Below, piece after piece: positions 1 through 9,280 of a stretch of 60,353 nucleotides of DNA. Origin of the DNA: Bifidobacteriaceae bacterium (GTDB lineage: Bacteria; Actinomycetota; Actinomycetes; Actinomycetales; WQXJ01); the NCBI GenBank assembly GCA_031272885.1, contig JAISSX010000052.1, forward strand, positions 1 to 60,353. Direction: 5' to 3'. The notes under the pieces were generated by a model that made no database searches, was not told where the DNA came from, and worked only from the letters and a program-made list of their open reading frames with translations. The position numbers were made by a program, and so were the translations under genes. Position 1 is the stretch's first letter, and every line of letters starts with the position of its first letter.

Positions 1-236
1 CGCCACGCAGCATCACATGGAAGATGCCAGTAGCAGAGCCCCGCCTGGCTGTACGCGCCATCAGTTCCCCCTAACTCTCGACGGTTGACTCTATGTTACA
101 TGGAACCGTCCCCCGTAACCCCCCGCACCTCCGGAACCGTCCCCCGTAACTCAAGGCTTGGGCTGCGACGCGCGTCGACGAGGCGGGCCGCGCCAGTGCC
201 CGCCGGAGGAGACGCGCAAATCAAACACCGCCTCGT
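1..236. other. Non-coding start of window with a short direct repeat
   Basis: I see no credible gene here. The only structure is an 18-bp direct repeat, GGAACCGTCCCCCGTAAC, at 102-119 and 133-150, centres 31 bp apart. Short repeats of this kind are often ends or relics of REP- or MITE-like elements, but no transposase is visible. The stretch lies downstream (minus strand) of the tRNA and the palindrome. Confidence 0.5.
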
Positions 237-298
237 GAGTCCCTCTGGGGCCACCGATGACGCGCCGCGGCGCGTCATCGGTGGCCCCAGAGGGACTC
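237..298. repeat. Perfect 62-bp palindrome fused to tRNA 3' end
   Basis: Positions 237-264 are the exact reverse complement of 271-298, around a self-complementary CCGCGG centre (265-270). The right arm (282-298) is the T-loop, T-stem and acceptor 3' strand of the tRNA. The left arm (237-253) is therefore a second, inverted copy of those 17 tRNA bases. The identity stops exactly at both outer ends. It could be a hairpin terminator, a relic of an integrase attachment site (tRNA 3' ends are common targets), or an assembly artefact. Confidence 0.85.
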
Positions 299-355
299 GA
301 ACCCTCACTTGGCCGGTTTTAAGCCGGCTGCCTCTGCCAATTGGGCTATAGGGCC
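282..355 (-). tRNA. tRNA with anticodon UAA (Leu, UUA codons), short variable loop
   Basis: A 74-nt cloverleaf reads on the minus strand. The acceptor pairs GGCCCTA with TGGGGCC; the discriminator is A. The D-arm carries GG; the anticodon stem is GCCGG/CCGGC with loop CTTAAAA, giving UAA. The T-arm is GAGGG TTCGAGT CCCTC. CCA is not encoded. UAA reads UUA (Leu), but leucine tRNAs normally have a long class II variable arm and this one has only five bases, CAAGT. The 5' end overlaps the stop region of ppx by 10 nt. The 3' part lies in the 62-bp palindrome, which could compete with correct folding. Confidence 0.85.
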
Positions 356-1320
356 TGGGCGGCGGACAACGTCACCCCGTCAAGGATGTCATGTTCCGAG
401 ATGGTGGCGTGCGTCAGCTCGCCACCAGCGGCCCGCACCTCGTCACGCACCCGCAGCAGCACCCGCGACCAGACCAGGGCGCCGGCGCCAATCACGTCGA
501 CCCGGCCCGGGTGCATAAACCCCATCCGGGACCGTTCGGTGCGGCTGGCCTGCCACATCCCTTGGCAGGCCGCCAGCGCCTCATCAATCCCGATCACCGC
601 GCCATCGATCGCCGCCGGGTCATACCGCTCCAAACCCAACGCATAAGCCTCGATGGTGGTGATCGAACCGGCCAAGCCGATCAACGACCCAGTCCGCCCA
701 AGATCGACGTGCCGGGCCGCGACATCGAGGGCCGCGTCGACATCGGCCGCCGCCGCCCGCACCTCCGCCTCGGTGGGCGGATCGGATCGCAGGTGCCGTT
801 CGGTGATCCGGACCGAACCGACGTCCATGGAGTACGCCTGCTCCGGTGTCCGGTCTCCCAGCACCAGTTCGGTGGAACCGCCCCCCAGGTCAACGCACAG
901 ATAGGGCCCCGGCGGCGCGAACGGTCCCCGCAGCGAGGCCAGCGCCCCACCGAAGGACAGGTGGGCCTCCTCCAGGCCGTCGATCACCTCGGCTTCGATG
1001 CCCAAGGCGGCCCGCACCCCGTCCAGGAAGACGTTACGGTTGGCGGCGTCCCGGGTGGCCGAGGTGGCAACAAACCGCACCGTCCCCTGCGCCCCGGCAT
1101 CGGCAATCAGTTTGGCGTAGCGGGTCACCACGTTCAGGGTGCGTTCCAGGGCGTCCGGCGCGAACCAACCGGTGCGGTCCACGCCTTGCCCCAGCCGGGT
1201 GACCTCCATAATGCGCGCCACGTCGGTCAGGCGCCCAGCCGCCCGGTCCACGTCGGCAATCAACAACCGGATGGTGTTGGTGCCGCAGTCGATGCCGGCG
1301 GCCCGCACCATTTCACCCAT
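346..1320 (-). CDS. ppx: Ppx/GppA family exopolyphosphatase
   Basis: A 324-residue member of the ASKHA-fold Ppx/GppA family, which removes phosphate from polyphosphate or hydrolyses pppGpp. The first phosphate-binding loop is near residues 9-20 (GIDCGTNTIRLL), VATSATRD is at 84-91, and the second loop GGGSTELVLG is near 146-155. The length matches the short actinobacterial form without the C-terminal HD domain of E. coli Ppx. The ATG at 1320 has a GGAAGGG-type ribosome site. It overlaps the end of the DUF501 gene by 8 nt, so the two are translationally coupled. Its stop codon (346-348) lies inside the 5' end of the tRNA. Cytosolic. Polyphosphate versus pppGpp preference cannot be told from sequence. 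Confidence 0.93.
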   Translation of the reverse strand: MGEMVRAAGIDCGTNTIRLLIADVDRAAGRLTDVARIMEVTRLGQGVDRTGWFAPDALERTLNVVTRYAKLIADAGAQGTVRFVATSATRDAANRNVFLDGVRAALGIEAEVIDGLEEAHLSFGGALASLRGPFAPPGPYLCVDLGGGSTELVLGDRTPEQAYSMDVGSVRITERHLRSDPPTEAEVRAAAADVDAALDVAARHVDLGRTGSLIGLAGSITTIEAYALGLERYDPAAIDGAVIGIDEALAACQGMWQASRTERSRMGFMHPGRVDVIGAGALVWSRVLLRVRDEVRAAGGELTHATISEHDILDGVTLSAAQAL

Positions 1321-1852
1321 CTTGCGTCCCTTCCTGGTCCGGTTGGCAGTGGCAAACGTCCAGGCGCCACCATGGCGCCACCGCTTCTAGGGTCTCATCC
1401 CCAAGCGGGTTGATGCCGGGTCCAACCGCCAGGGCGTGGGCCGCCAGCACGTGCAGGCACTTGACCCGGTCCGGCATGCCCCCAGCGGAAATGCCCGCGA
1501 TCTCCGGCACCACGCCCAACGCTTCGCGCCGGGCCAGATAGTCGCGGTGGGCGGCGGCGTGGGCGGCCGCCAGGTCGGCATCAGCCGCCAGCCGGGCGTT
1601 CATCTGCGCCATCAGGCCTTGGCTTTCCAGCCGCCCGATGGCGCCCGTGGCCGCCGGGTGGGTCAGGTAGAAGGTGGTGGGAAACGGCGTACCATCCGGC
1701 AGCCGCGGCCGAGTCTGCACCACCACCGGGGCGCCGCAGACGCAGCGGGCGGCGATGGCGGCCACACCGCGGGCGGGCCGGCCGAGTTGCCGTGCCAACA
1801 CCGCCAGGTCCTGCGCGCTGACCGCCGTAGCGGCCCCCGCCGGGCCGGTCAC
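1313..1852 (-). CDS. DUF501 family protein
   Basis: About 179 residues. DUF501 proteins are a conserved actinobacterial family of unknown function, usually encoded between divIC/ftsB and ppx, as here. Visible features are a Cys-x-Cys near the N-terminus (RCVCGAP), PFPTTFYLTHP in the middle, and the C-terminal stretch GGMPDRVKCLHVL followed by GPGINPLGD. I chose the GTG at 1852 because it forms a GTGA overlap with the stop of the upstream ftsB-like gene; the frame stays open upstream but would overlap that gene further. The 3' end overlaps ppx. No signal peptide or membrane segment. I cannot give a biochemical role. Confidence 0.88.
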   Translation of the reverse strand: MTGPAGAATAVSAQDLAVLARQLGRPARGVAAIAARCVCGAPVVVQTRPRLPDGTPFPTTFYLTHPAATGAIGRLESQGLMAQMNARLAADADLAAAHAAAHRDYLARREALGVVPEIAGISAGGMPDRVKCLHVLAAHALAVGPGINPLGDETLEAVAPWWRLDVCHCQPDQEGTQDG

Positions 1853-2373
1853 TGGACTGACACCCCGCCGGCCACCACGGTTGAGACCCACAGTTCGGCG
1901 TACCACGGGTCACCGGTTTCAGCCGCGGTCGCATCTGGATCGGTCAAGTGGGTGGCAGTGGCGGCGGCGCTGGGCGTGGTCTCAGGCGCGTTTTGCGGAT
2001 CGGACACCCGGTAGCTGCGATCCCCCGGCATGACGAAGCTGAGCCGCTCGCGGGCTTGGGCCTTGACGTAGGCCGGGTCGTTCCAGCGGTCCAATTGGGC
2101 CTGCAGTTCGGTGTTTGTGTCATCAGCCGCCGCCAGTTCGGCCTTCAGTTGAGCCTTCTCCACCTGTTGCGCCTGGTACAGCCGGATGGTGGGGAACACC
2201 AGCATGAACACCACCAGGGCCACCATGGCCAGAACCAGCAACTGGGCGCCCACCCGCATGCGGCGCCAACCGGCGGCCGCTTCTTCGCGTTCGGCCGCCC
2301 GGGCACCCTGGGCCGCCGCCCGCCAACGGCCGGTGTGGCCGGGGCGCCGCCCGCTTGGTCCTGTTTGGCTCAC
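1849..2373 (-). CDS. ftsB: FtsB/DivIC-like septum formation initiator
   Basis: 174 residues with the layout of the FtsB/DivIC family: a charged cytoplasmic N-terminus (1-42), one membrane segment (about 43-62), then a short coiled coil (about 66-100; EKAQLKAELAAADD) and the conserved ending in which the chain reads PAYVKAQARERLSFVMPGD. In bacteria this protein bridges FtsL and FtsQ in the division complex. The C-terminal tail after residue 130 is Ala/Thr/Pro-rich and probably disordered. It lies between eno and DUF501, the usual actinobacterial place, and is coupled to DUF501 by a GTGA overlap. The start is the first ATG after a 79-bp gap from enolase; I see no strong Shine-Dalgarno. Confidence 0.9.
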   Translation of the reverse strand: MSQTGPSGRRPGHTGRWRAAAQGARAAEREEAAAGWRRMRVGAQLLVLAMVALVVFMLVFPTIRLYQAQQVEKAQLKAELAAADDTNTELQAQLDRWNDPAYVKAQARERLSFVMPGDRSYRVSDPQNAPETTPSAAATATHLTDPDATAAETGDPWYAELWVSTVVAGGVSVQ

Positions 2374-2452
2374 CTAGCCATGATGCACCACGAGGCGGAC
2401 CAAAGGATGGAACACCCCTCGGCCCGCCTCGGTTTGAAGAACTAGCCGGAAC

Positions 2453-3772
<1,320 letters not shown>

Positions 3773-3836
3773 CTAGCGCCCGATGCCGCCGGCTCGCCTG
3801 GGCGCTGGGTCCCGCACCAGTCCGGCACCGCCCAAG

Positions 3837-5606
3837 CTACCGTTCCAGCAGTTGCCGCACACTGGTTCCGATGGCTTCGAGGTGGGCCGCGCCCTGGCGG
3901 CGCAGCGCCGTAATGTCCTCGAAGGAGGCAGTGGGTCCCACCGGCAGGATCACCTCCAGGTAACACTTCACCTTTGGTTCGGTGCCGGATGGCCGGATCA
4001 CCACGCGGGACAGGTCCTTAAGGGCGAAGGCCAGGCCGTCGGTTGGGGGCAGGCCGTCGGTGCCGTGCTCCAGGTCGGTCACCTTGGTCACGGCCACTCC
4101 ACCCAGGTGCGTTGGCGGCTTGCGCCGCAGCGCCGCCATCACCTCGGTTAACGCCCGCGGGTCGCCCAACCGGGCCGCCACCTGGCTGGTCAGGTGCAGG
4201 CCATGTTGCCGGGCCAGGTCATCCAGTAGGTCGATCAACGACTGGTCCTTGGCCTTGGCCCGGGCGGCCAGCCGGGCCAAGGCCAACCCGGCGGTGATAC
4301 CGTCCTTGTCCCGCACCATGTCTGGCCGGGTGCAATAGCCGATGGCCTCTTCGTAGCCGAACACCAGGCCGGGCGTGCGGGCAATCCACTTGAAGCCGGT
4401 CAGGGTCTTGGCGTAGGCCAACAGGTGGGCCCGGGCGATCCGCCACAGCAGCCGGGACGAAACGATCGAACTAGCCAAAGTGGGCCGCACGCCATCGGGC
4501 GCTTCGGCCTGCCCTTCCCACAGCTTGGCGGCCTCTTCCGCCAACAGCGAGCCCACCTCGTCCCCGGTCAACATGCGCCAACCGCCGCCCCGCGGCGCCC
4601 GCGGATCGTAGACGGCCGCGGCGCAGCGATCGGCGTCCGGATCGTGCGCCAGCACCAGGTCCGCCCCCACCCGTCCGGCCAGGCCGATAGCCAGGTCGAT
4701 GGCGCCCGGCTCCTCGGGGTTGGGGAACGCCACCGTGGGGAAATCCGGGTTCGGGTCACGCTGTTCCGGCACCGCATGAACGTCGGTGAAACCGGCCTGC
4801 TCTAAGGCCGGCAGGGCTAGGCGGGCCCCCACTCCATGCATGGCGGTGTGGACAATACGCAGGTCCTTGGCGCCGGTCACGGTTGGCAGCCCGGCCACCG
4901 CCTCGCGCAGGTATTCGGTGGCCAGGTCCGGCCCGATGATCTCCCAGCCGCGTGCCCGCGGCACCTGGTCGGCCGGCGGGGCGGCGGCAATGGCGGCGGC
5001 GATGTCGACATCGGCCGGCGGCACGATCTGCACCCCGTTTCCCTCCGGTTCCACCAGCCGCCCGCCCAGGTAGACCTTGTAGCCGTTGTCTTGAGCCGGG
5101 TTGTGGGAGGCTGTCACCATGACCCCGGCATCGGCCGTCAGGTAGCGCACCGCGTAGGCCAACAGGGGCGTGGGACAGTGGGTTTCCATCAGCAGGGCCC
5201 GGCCGCCGGCCGCCACCACCACGGCGGCAGTGTCTTCCGCAAACTCGGCCGAACCATGGCGGCCGTCGTAGCCGATCACCACCTTGGGCGGCGAGGCTTC
5301 GTCCAGCGCCCCGGCCATGGCCAGGTAGCGGCGCAGGTAGGTGATCAGACCGGCCGCCGCGCGGATCACCACGGCCCGGTTCATGCGGCCCGGGCCGCCG
5401 CCCATCCGTCCCCGCAGGCCGGCCGTGCCGAACTCCAGCGGCCCGGCGAAGGCCTCCGCCAGGTCGCGCAGCGCCACCTGGTCACCGGCCTTGGCGGCGG
5501 CCAGTTGGTCCGTCAACTGCTGGACGGTGGACGGGTCCGGATCATGATCGATCCACTCCCGCACCTGTTCGGCCAGCGCCTGGCTCAGAACCTCGCCAGG
5601 CTTCAT
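3837..5606 (-). CDS. Phosphoglucomutase/phosphomannomutase
   Basis: A 589-residue alpha-D-phosphohexomutase that shifts phosphate between C1 and C6 of a hexose. The active serine is in TASHNPAQDNGYKVY (near 165), the Mg-binding loop is DPDADRC (near 322), the sugar-binding loop is GYEEAIGY (near 418), and RPSGTEPKVKCY is the phosphate-binding loop near the C-terminus. The length fits the PgmB/ManB group of actinobacteria and firmicutes. The ATG at 5606 gives an ATGA overlap with cdd. Beside cytidine deaminase and a nucleoside-binding lipoprotein, phosphopentomutase-like use in nucleoside salvage is also possible; that is inference. Substrate cannot be settled from sequence. Confidence 0.93.
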   Translation of the reverse strand: MKPGEVLSQALAEQVREWIDHDPDPSTVQQLTDQLAAAKAGDQVALRDLAEAFAGPLEFGTAGLRGRMGGGPGRMNRAVVIRAAAGLITYLRRYLAMAGALDEASPPKVVIGYDGRHGSAEFAEDTAAVVVAAGGRALLMETHCPTPLLAYAVRYLTADAGVMVTASHNPAQDNGYKVYLGGRLVEPEGNGVQIVPPADVDIAAAIAAAPPADQVPRARGWEIIGPDLATEYLREAVAGLPTVTGAKDLRIVHTAMHGVGARLALPALEQAGFTDVHAVPEQRDPNPDFPTVAFPNPEEPGAIDLAIGLAGRVGADLVLAHDPDADRCAAAVYDPRAPRGGGWRMLTGDEVGSLLAEEAAKLWEGQAEAPDGVRPTLASSIVSSRLLWRIARAHLLAYAKTLTGFKWIARTPGLVFGYEEAIGYCTRPDMVRDKDGITAGLALARLAARAKAKDQSLIDLLDDLARQHGLHLTSQVAARLGDPRALTEVMAALRRKPPTHLGGVAVTKVTDLEHGTDGLPPTDGLAFALKDLSRVVIRPSGTEPKVKCYLEVILPVGPTASFEDITALRRQGAAHLEAIGTSVRQLLER

Positions 5607-6016
5607 CGCTCGCTGCCCCAACCCGGGCCACGCCGCAGGTCATCCGCCCCCCAGGCCTCGGGCAGCAGGTGGGCCAAGGTCGATTCGCCGGTGGGCGTCA
5701 GGACGCGCAGGTGTGGACCGCCGTGTTCCCACAACAGTTGGCGGCAGCGGCCACACGGCGTGATGACGCTGCCGTTGCCATCCACACAAACCAGAGCGGT
5801 CAGGTGGCCGCCGCCGGTCATGGCCAACTGGCTGATCAGACTGCATTCGGCGCACAAGGTCAAGCCATAACTGGCGTTCTCGATGTTGGCGCCGGTCACC
5901 AAGCGGCCATCATCGGCTAGGGCCGCTGCCCCCACCGGGTATCTCGAATAGGGCACGTAGGCGTAGGCGGTGGCCGCCGCGGCCTGGTTTTTCAGCCGTT
6001 CCCACTCGAGTTCCAT
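5603..6016 (-). CDS. cdd: Cytidine deaminase
   Basis: 137 residues, matching tetrameric cytidine deaminases that convert cytidine and deoxycytidine to uridine and deoxyuridine in pyrimidine salvage. The zinc site is the three-cysteine type: Cys55 with catalytic Glu57 in CAEC, and Cys88/Cys91 in PCGRC. The start at 6016 (MELEWERL) has a strong GAAGGAG site seven to eight bases upstream; longer in-frame openings are not protein-like. The stop overlaps the start of the phosphomutase gene (ATGA), and the nucleoside-binding lipoprotein ends only 46 bp upstream, so the three probably form one nucleoside-uptake and salvage operon. Confidence 0.96.
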   Translation of the reverse strand: MELEWERLKNQAAAATAYAYVPYSRYPVGAAALADDGRLVTGANIENASYGLTLCAECSLISQLAMTGGGHLTALVCVDGNGSVITPCGRCRQLLWEHGGPHLRVLTPTGESTLAHLLPEAWGADDLRRGPGWGSER

Positions 6017-6062
6017 CGCTGCTGCTCCTTCGCTCCGGCCGGCGTTGGCCGGGGCGGACCGT

Positions 6063-7175
6063 CTACGGCGCCGAGACCGATTCGACCTTGATCTCACCGC
6101 CGGCAACCTGGGTTTGCAGAGCGCCAACCGCGTTGCGGGTCTCGGCTGTGATTTTGTCGTTGAAATCATGGTAGGCCGAAAGCTCCACACCGCCGTTGGC
6201 CAAGGTGCCAATATATGGGTCTGAGGTGAACTCTCCCTGGCTGGCGGCACTAACCACTTCACTGACGGCCGAACCGGATTGCTCCAGCACCGACACCAAC
6301 ATGACTGATCCGTAGTCGGTGGTGCGGTAGCCGTCCGACCCGGTCCAGACAATCACCACGTTGTCCTTCTCCGCCGCGGCCGCCGCGGCCCCTAGGCCGG
6401 CTTCCCCGGCCACCGGCATGATCACGTCAGCCCCCTGGCCGATCAGGTCCAGCGCCAGTGTGTTGGCGGTCGCCCGGTCGGTGAAGCTGTTCACGAATTG
6501 GCCCTGCTGTGCCGTCTTGTCCCAGCCCAGCAGTTCGACCGCGGCGCCGTTGTCTGCGTTGTAGCGGGCCACGCCATCGGCAAACCCGTCCATGTACAAG
6601 GTGACCACCGCCGTCTGCTCGCCGCCGAAGGTCGCCACCTTGCCGCTGGTGCTGTAGGCGGCGGCCAGGTAGCCGGCCAGGAAAGCGCCCTCTTGGGTAG
6701 CGAAGGCAGCCGGCTTGATGTTGCCGTTGACGGGTTGGTTGGCGGCGTCGTACTGGTAGCCGACAATGGCGTACTTGACGGCAGCGTTGGCATCGGCCGA
6801 AGCCTTGGTGGCCTCCGCCAGCTTCGACCCCACGGTCACGATGATGCCGCAACCCTGGTTGACCATGGCGGTCAGGTTGTCGGCGTACTGGTCGGCGCCG
6901 TTCGAGGCCAGCGACTTGGTGGTGATCCCCAACTCGACCCCGGTGCGCTCCATCGCCTTGTAGGCCTCCTCGTTCAGGCCCTTGTCGCTGAAGCCGCCCT
7001 CGTCCGTCACCAGGCAGGCAGTGAAGTCTGTGGCCGCGCCGCCGGAAGCGTCCCCGCTGGCTGACCCGGTCGCGGCATTCGTGGCGTCATCGCCCCCGTC
7101 ATCCGAATCCGAACAGGCCCCCAAGCTCAAACCGGCCAAGGCGACAAGGCTCACTATTGCAAACGTCTTCTTCAC
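6063..7175 (-). CDS. BMP/PnrA-type nucleoside-binding ABC lipoprotein
   Basis: 370 residues. The N-terminus is a lipoprotein signal with lipobox LSLGAC, Cys about residue 21, followed by an acidic Asp/Gly-rich linker. The body is a BMP (basic membrane protein) periplasmic-binding fold, with EGGFSDKGLNEEAYKAM early and TLANGGVELSAYHDF late. Characterised BMP proteins such as PnrA bind purine nucleosides for an ABC importer. Next to cdd this suggests nucleoside capture at the outer face of the membrane. The odd point is that no ABC ATPase or permease lies between this gene and cdd or anywhere else in the window, though such genes usually accompany it. Confidence 0.93.
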   Translation of the reverse strand: MKKTFAIVSLVALAGLSLGACSDSDDGGDDATNAATGSASGDASGGAATDFTACLVTDEGGFSDKGLNEEAYKAMERTGVELGITTKSLASNGADQYADNLTAMVNQGCGIIVTVGSKLAEATKASADANAAVKYAIVGYQYDAANQPVNGNIKPAAFATQEGAFLAGYLAAAYSTSGKVATFGGEQTAVVTLYMDGFADGVARYNADNGAAVELLGWDKTAQQGQFVNSFTDRATANTLALDLIGQGADVIMPVAGEAGLGAAAAAAEKDNVVIVWTGSDGYRTTDYGSVMLVSVLEQSGSAVSEVVSAASQGEFTSDPYIGTLANGGVELSAYHDFNDKITAETRNAVGALQTQVAGGEIKVESVSAP

Positions 7176-7232
7176 TGTCTCTCCGATGGTCTTCCGGGGC
7201 GGGATCGGCCAGGTTGTTCAGGGGCTCTGGGC

Positions 7233-9149
7233 CTAAGCAACAATAGCGTGCAGCACCGTGCGCAGCACGTCCAACCCGTCGGTCGACAAGGCCGATTCGG
7301 GGTGACCCTGCAACGAGGCGAAGCGCGGCCCCTTGAGAGCGATCACCTCGTCGGTGCCCATGCGCCGTACCACCTCGTAGCCGGCCGGGTCGGTCAACGG
7401 CGCCACCCCGGTGAAAGTGTTGTAGTAGCCCAGAGTGGCGGGCCGGCCGAACAAGTTGTCGGTGATCTGCTCCCCCTGGTGGGGCCGGGTCAACTGGCGT
7501 AGGTCCAGGCCAAGGTGGTGGCACAAGATCTGGTGGGACAGGCAGACCGCCAACAGCGGCCGGTTGGCGGCCAGTCGGTGCACGATGACGCGGCGCAGCG
7601 CCTCCACCCTGGGTTCAGTCGAGCTTGGGTCGCCCGGGCCAGGACCGGCCACGATGATGTCATCGGCGAACGATGGCGCCGCCGGGTCATAGGTCCGCCA
7701 CGGCACCACGGTGGCACGCGCCCCAAGGTGGCGCAGTTGGTGGGCCAGCATCTGGCTGAAGTGATCCTCGGCGTCCACGATCGTGATACCCAGGCCGGCC
7801 AGGGCCGGTTCCTGGCCGCCCTGCGGGCGCAGCCAGAACTGCGCCAACCGTTCGTTGCGGTACATCAACGTGCGCTTGACCTGCGGGTCTTCCGCCACCT
7901 CGCCGCTGCTGACAACCTGAGGCGCGGGGGCGGTGTCGGGGGCCGCGACGGACACAGGCGACCCGGCGGCATCGGGCACCGCCACCACACCGGCGTCACC
8001 CGCCACCTGAACGCCGATGGCGGCCAACACCCCGGCCGCCTTGGTGCGGGTCTCCGCCACCTCGCTCATCGGGTCCGAGTGGCGCACCAACGTGGCTCCA
8101 GCCGGTACCGACACCCGGCCGGCCCCATCCACGTAGGCGGTACGGATCATGATGGGAGCGTCCACGTCCCACCGGCCGGCCGCCTGGTCGCGTTCGAACA
8201 GGGCCATGACGCCGGCGTAGTAGCCGCGGGGACGCTTCTCGCGCCGGGCAATCACGGTGCAGGCGTTCTCCATCGGCGAGCCGGTCACGGTGGGGGCGAA
8301 CATGGTGTGGCGCAGCACCTCGCGGGGGTCCTTGTCGGTGGCACCCTCCAGTAGGTATTCGGTGTGGGTGACCTTGCTCATGGGCTTCAGGTAGGGGCCC
8401 AGGACGCGCCCACCGCGGGGGCAGATGGCGCTCATCAGTTTCAGTTCCTCATCCACCACCATGAACAGTTCATCCACCTCCTTGGCGTCCGTCAAGAAAC
8501 GCAACATGCCCGGCACAGTGGGGCCCTCGGCCGGATGGCGGTAAGTGCCGCTGATCGGGTTCATGGTGACCACGCCGCCCTTGATGGTGAGGTGGCGTTC
8601 GGGACTGGCGCCGGCGAAGGCCACCCCAGGTGTGAAGACCGCGTAGGTCCAGTAGGCGCCCTGCTCTCGTCTTAGTAGCGCCCCTAGCCAGGCCAGAACA
8701 GCCTGGTTGGCCGGGCCTTCCACCTGGCCGCGGAACGACCGATGGATCACGAAGTTGGCTCCCTCGCCGCAGCCGATCTCTTCCCGAATGACGTCCTTCA
8801 CCTGTTCGGCGTACTGCTGATCCGCGATGTCGAACCCTTGGGCAGTGAAGGCGGGCGGACGTGGCGGGAGTTGGGCCAGCAGATCCTCGACCGTGATCGG
8901 GGTCCGCTCGGTGGCGACCAGGCAACGCAGCGGCGCGGCGTCATCGACCACATCGAAGCCGCGTTCGGCTATCTGACGGAATGGCACCAGCGCCAGGATG
9001 GTTTGGGCTTCGGCGCTCAGCGGGATGTCGGCCGTTGAATCGACATCGGTGATGGTGCCGGTGAGCAGGTCGACATGCGGCTCATCACCGCGGCGGATCA
9101 GGGCAAACGGCTTGGCGGACGTGAGTAGGTCGGCGATGAGGCTGGCCAT
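7233..9149 (-). CDS. trpEG: Anthranilate synthase, fused TrpE-TrpG
   Basis: 638 residues. The N-terminal chorismate-binding part (about 1-440) carries TVTGSPMENACTVI and NPISGTYRHP. The C-terminal glutamine amidotransferase part (about 460-638) has GPGPGDP, the cysteine nucleophile in AVCLSHQILC and the His-Glu pair in LQGHPES. The enzyme makes anthranilate from chorismate and glutamine, the first step of tryptophan synthesis. The same fusion occurs in rhizobia and Streptomyces; PhzE of phenazine synthesis is the alternative. The ATG at 9149 has AAGGAGA upstream; longer readings run back into the leader terminator. The Trp-codon leader argues for tryptophan synthesis. No other trp gene lies in the window. 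Confidence 0.94.
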   Translation of the reverse strand: MASLIADLLTSAKPFALIRRGDEPHVDLLTGTITDVDSTADIPLSAEAQTILALVPFRQIAERGFDVVDDAAPLRCLVATERTPITVEDLLAQLPPRPPAFTAQGFDIADQQYAEQVKDVIREEIGCGEGANFVIHRSFRGQVEGPANQAVLAWLGALLRREQGAYWTYAVFTPGVAFAGASPERHLTIKGGVVTMNPISGTYRHPAEGPTVPGMLRFLTDAKEVDELFMVVDEELKLMSAICPRGGRVLGPYLKPMSKVTHTEYLLEGATDKDPREVLRHTMFAPTVTGSPMENACTVIARREKRPRGYYAGVMALFERDQAAGRWDVDAPIMIRTAYVDGAGRVSVPAGATLVRHSDPMSEVAETRTKAAGVLAAIGVQVAGDAGVVAVPDAAGSPVSVAAPDTAPAPQVVSSGEVAEDPQVKRTLMYRNERLAQFWLRPQGGQEPALAGLGITIVDAEDHFSQMLAHQLRHLGARATVVPWRTYDPAAPSFADDIIVAGPGPGDPSSTEPRVEALRRVIVHRLAANRPLLAVCLSHQILCHHLGLDLRQLTRPHQGEQITDNLFGRPATLGYYNTFTGVAPLTDPAGYEVVRRMGTDEVIALKGPRFASLQGHPESALSTDGLDVLRTVLHAIVA

Positions 9150-9186
9150 CACTGGTCTCCTTGGGTTTGGCCTGGTGCCGGGCAAG

Positions 9187-9250
9187 AAAAAAACCGCCTG
9201 CTGCCAGGCGGTTGGTTTTGGTGTGCCGAAACTCCCGCCTATGAGGCGGG
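9187..9250 (-). promoter_or_regulatory. trp-type transcription attenuator
   Basis: Four segments are visible on the minus strand. Segment 1 (9245-9250, CCCGCC) and segment 2 (9234-9239, GGCGGG) pair as the first hairpin, and segment 1 covers the last codons of the leader peptide. Segment 3 (9205-9211, CCGCCTG) and segment 4 (9194-9200, CAGGCGG) form the terminator with a 4-nt loop, followed by seven T residues (9187-9193). Segment 2 can instead pair with segment 3 (GGCGG/CCGCC) as antiterminator. This is the classical attenuator layout: ribosome stalling at the tandem Trp codons would favour the antiterminator and read-through into trpEG. Confidence 0.9.
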
Positions 9251-9280
9251 CCACCACTGGGTGTTGGAACGGTTCAGCAC
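9239..9280 (-). CDS. trpL: Trp leader peptide
   Basis: A 13-codon reading frame starting GTG encodes (V/M)LNRSNTQWWPAS and ends TAG. Two adjacent tryptophan codons, TGG TGG, lie just before the stop and inside the first strand of the attenuator hairpin, the defining feature of a trp leader peptide. The start is not certain because only a weak purine-rich site lies upstream, and the frame is open further back. The peptide itself is expected to have no function beyond sensing charged tRNA-Trp through ribosome stalling. It ends 90 bp upstream of the trpEG start. Confidence 0.85.
   Translation of the reverse strand: MLNRSNTQWWPAS

Noticed and set aside
7233-9257. Longer TrpEG start upstream of 9149
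   Set aside because: The extension is read through the leader terminator, and the AAGGAGA ribosome site is just before the ATG at 9149.
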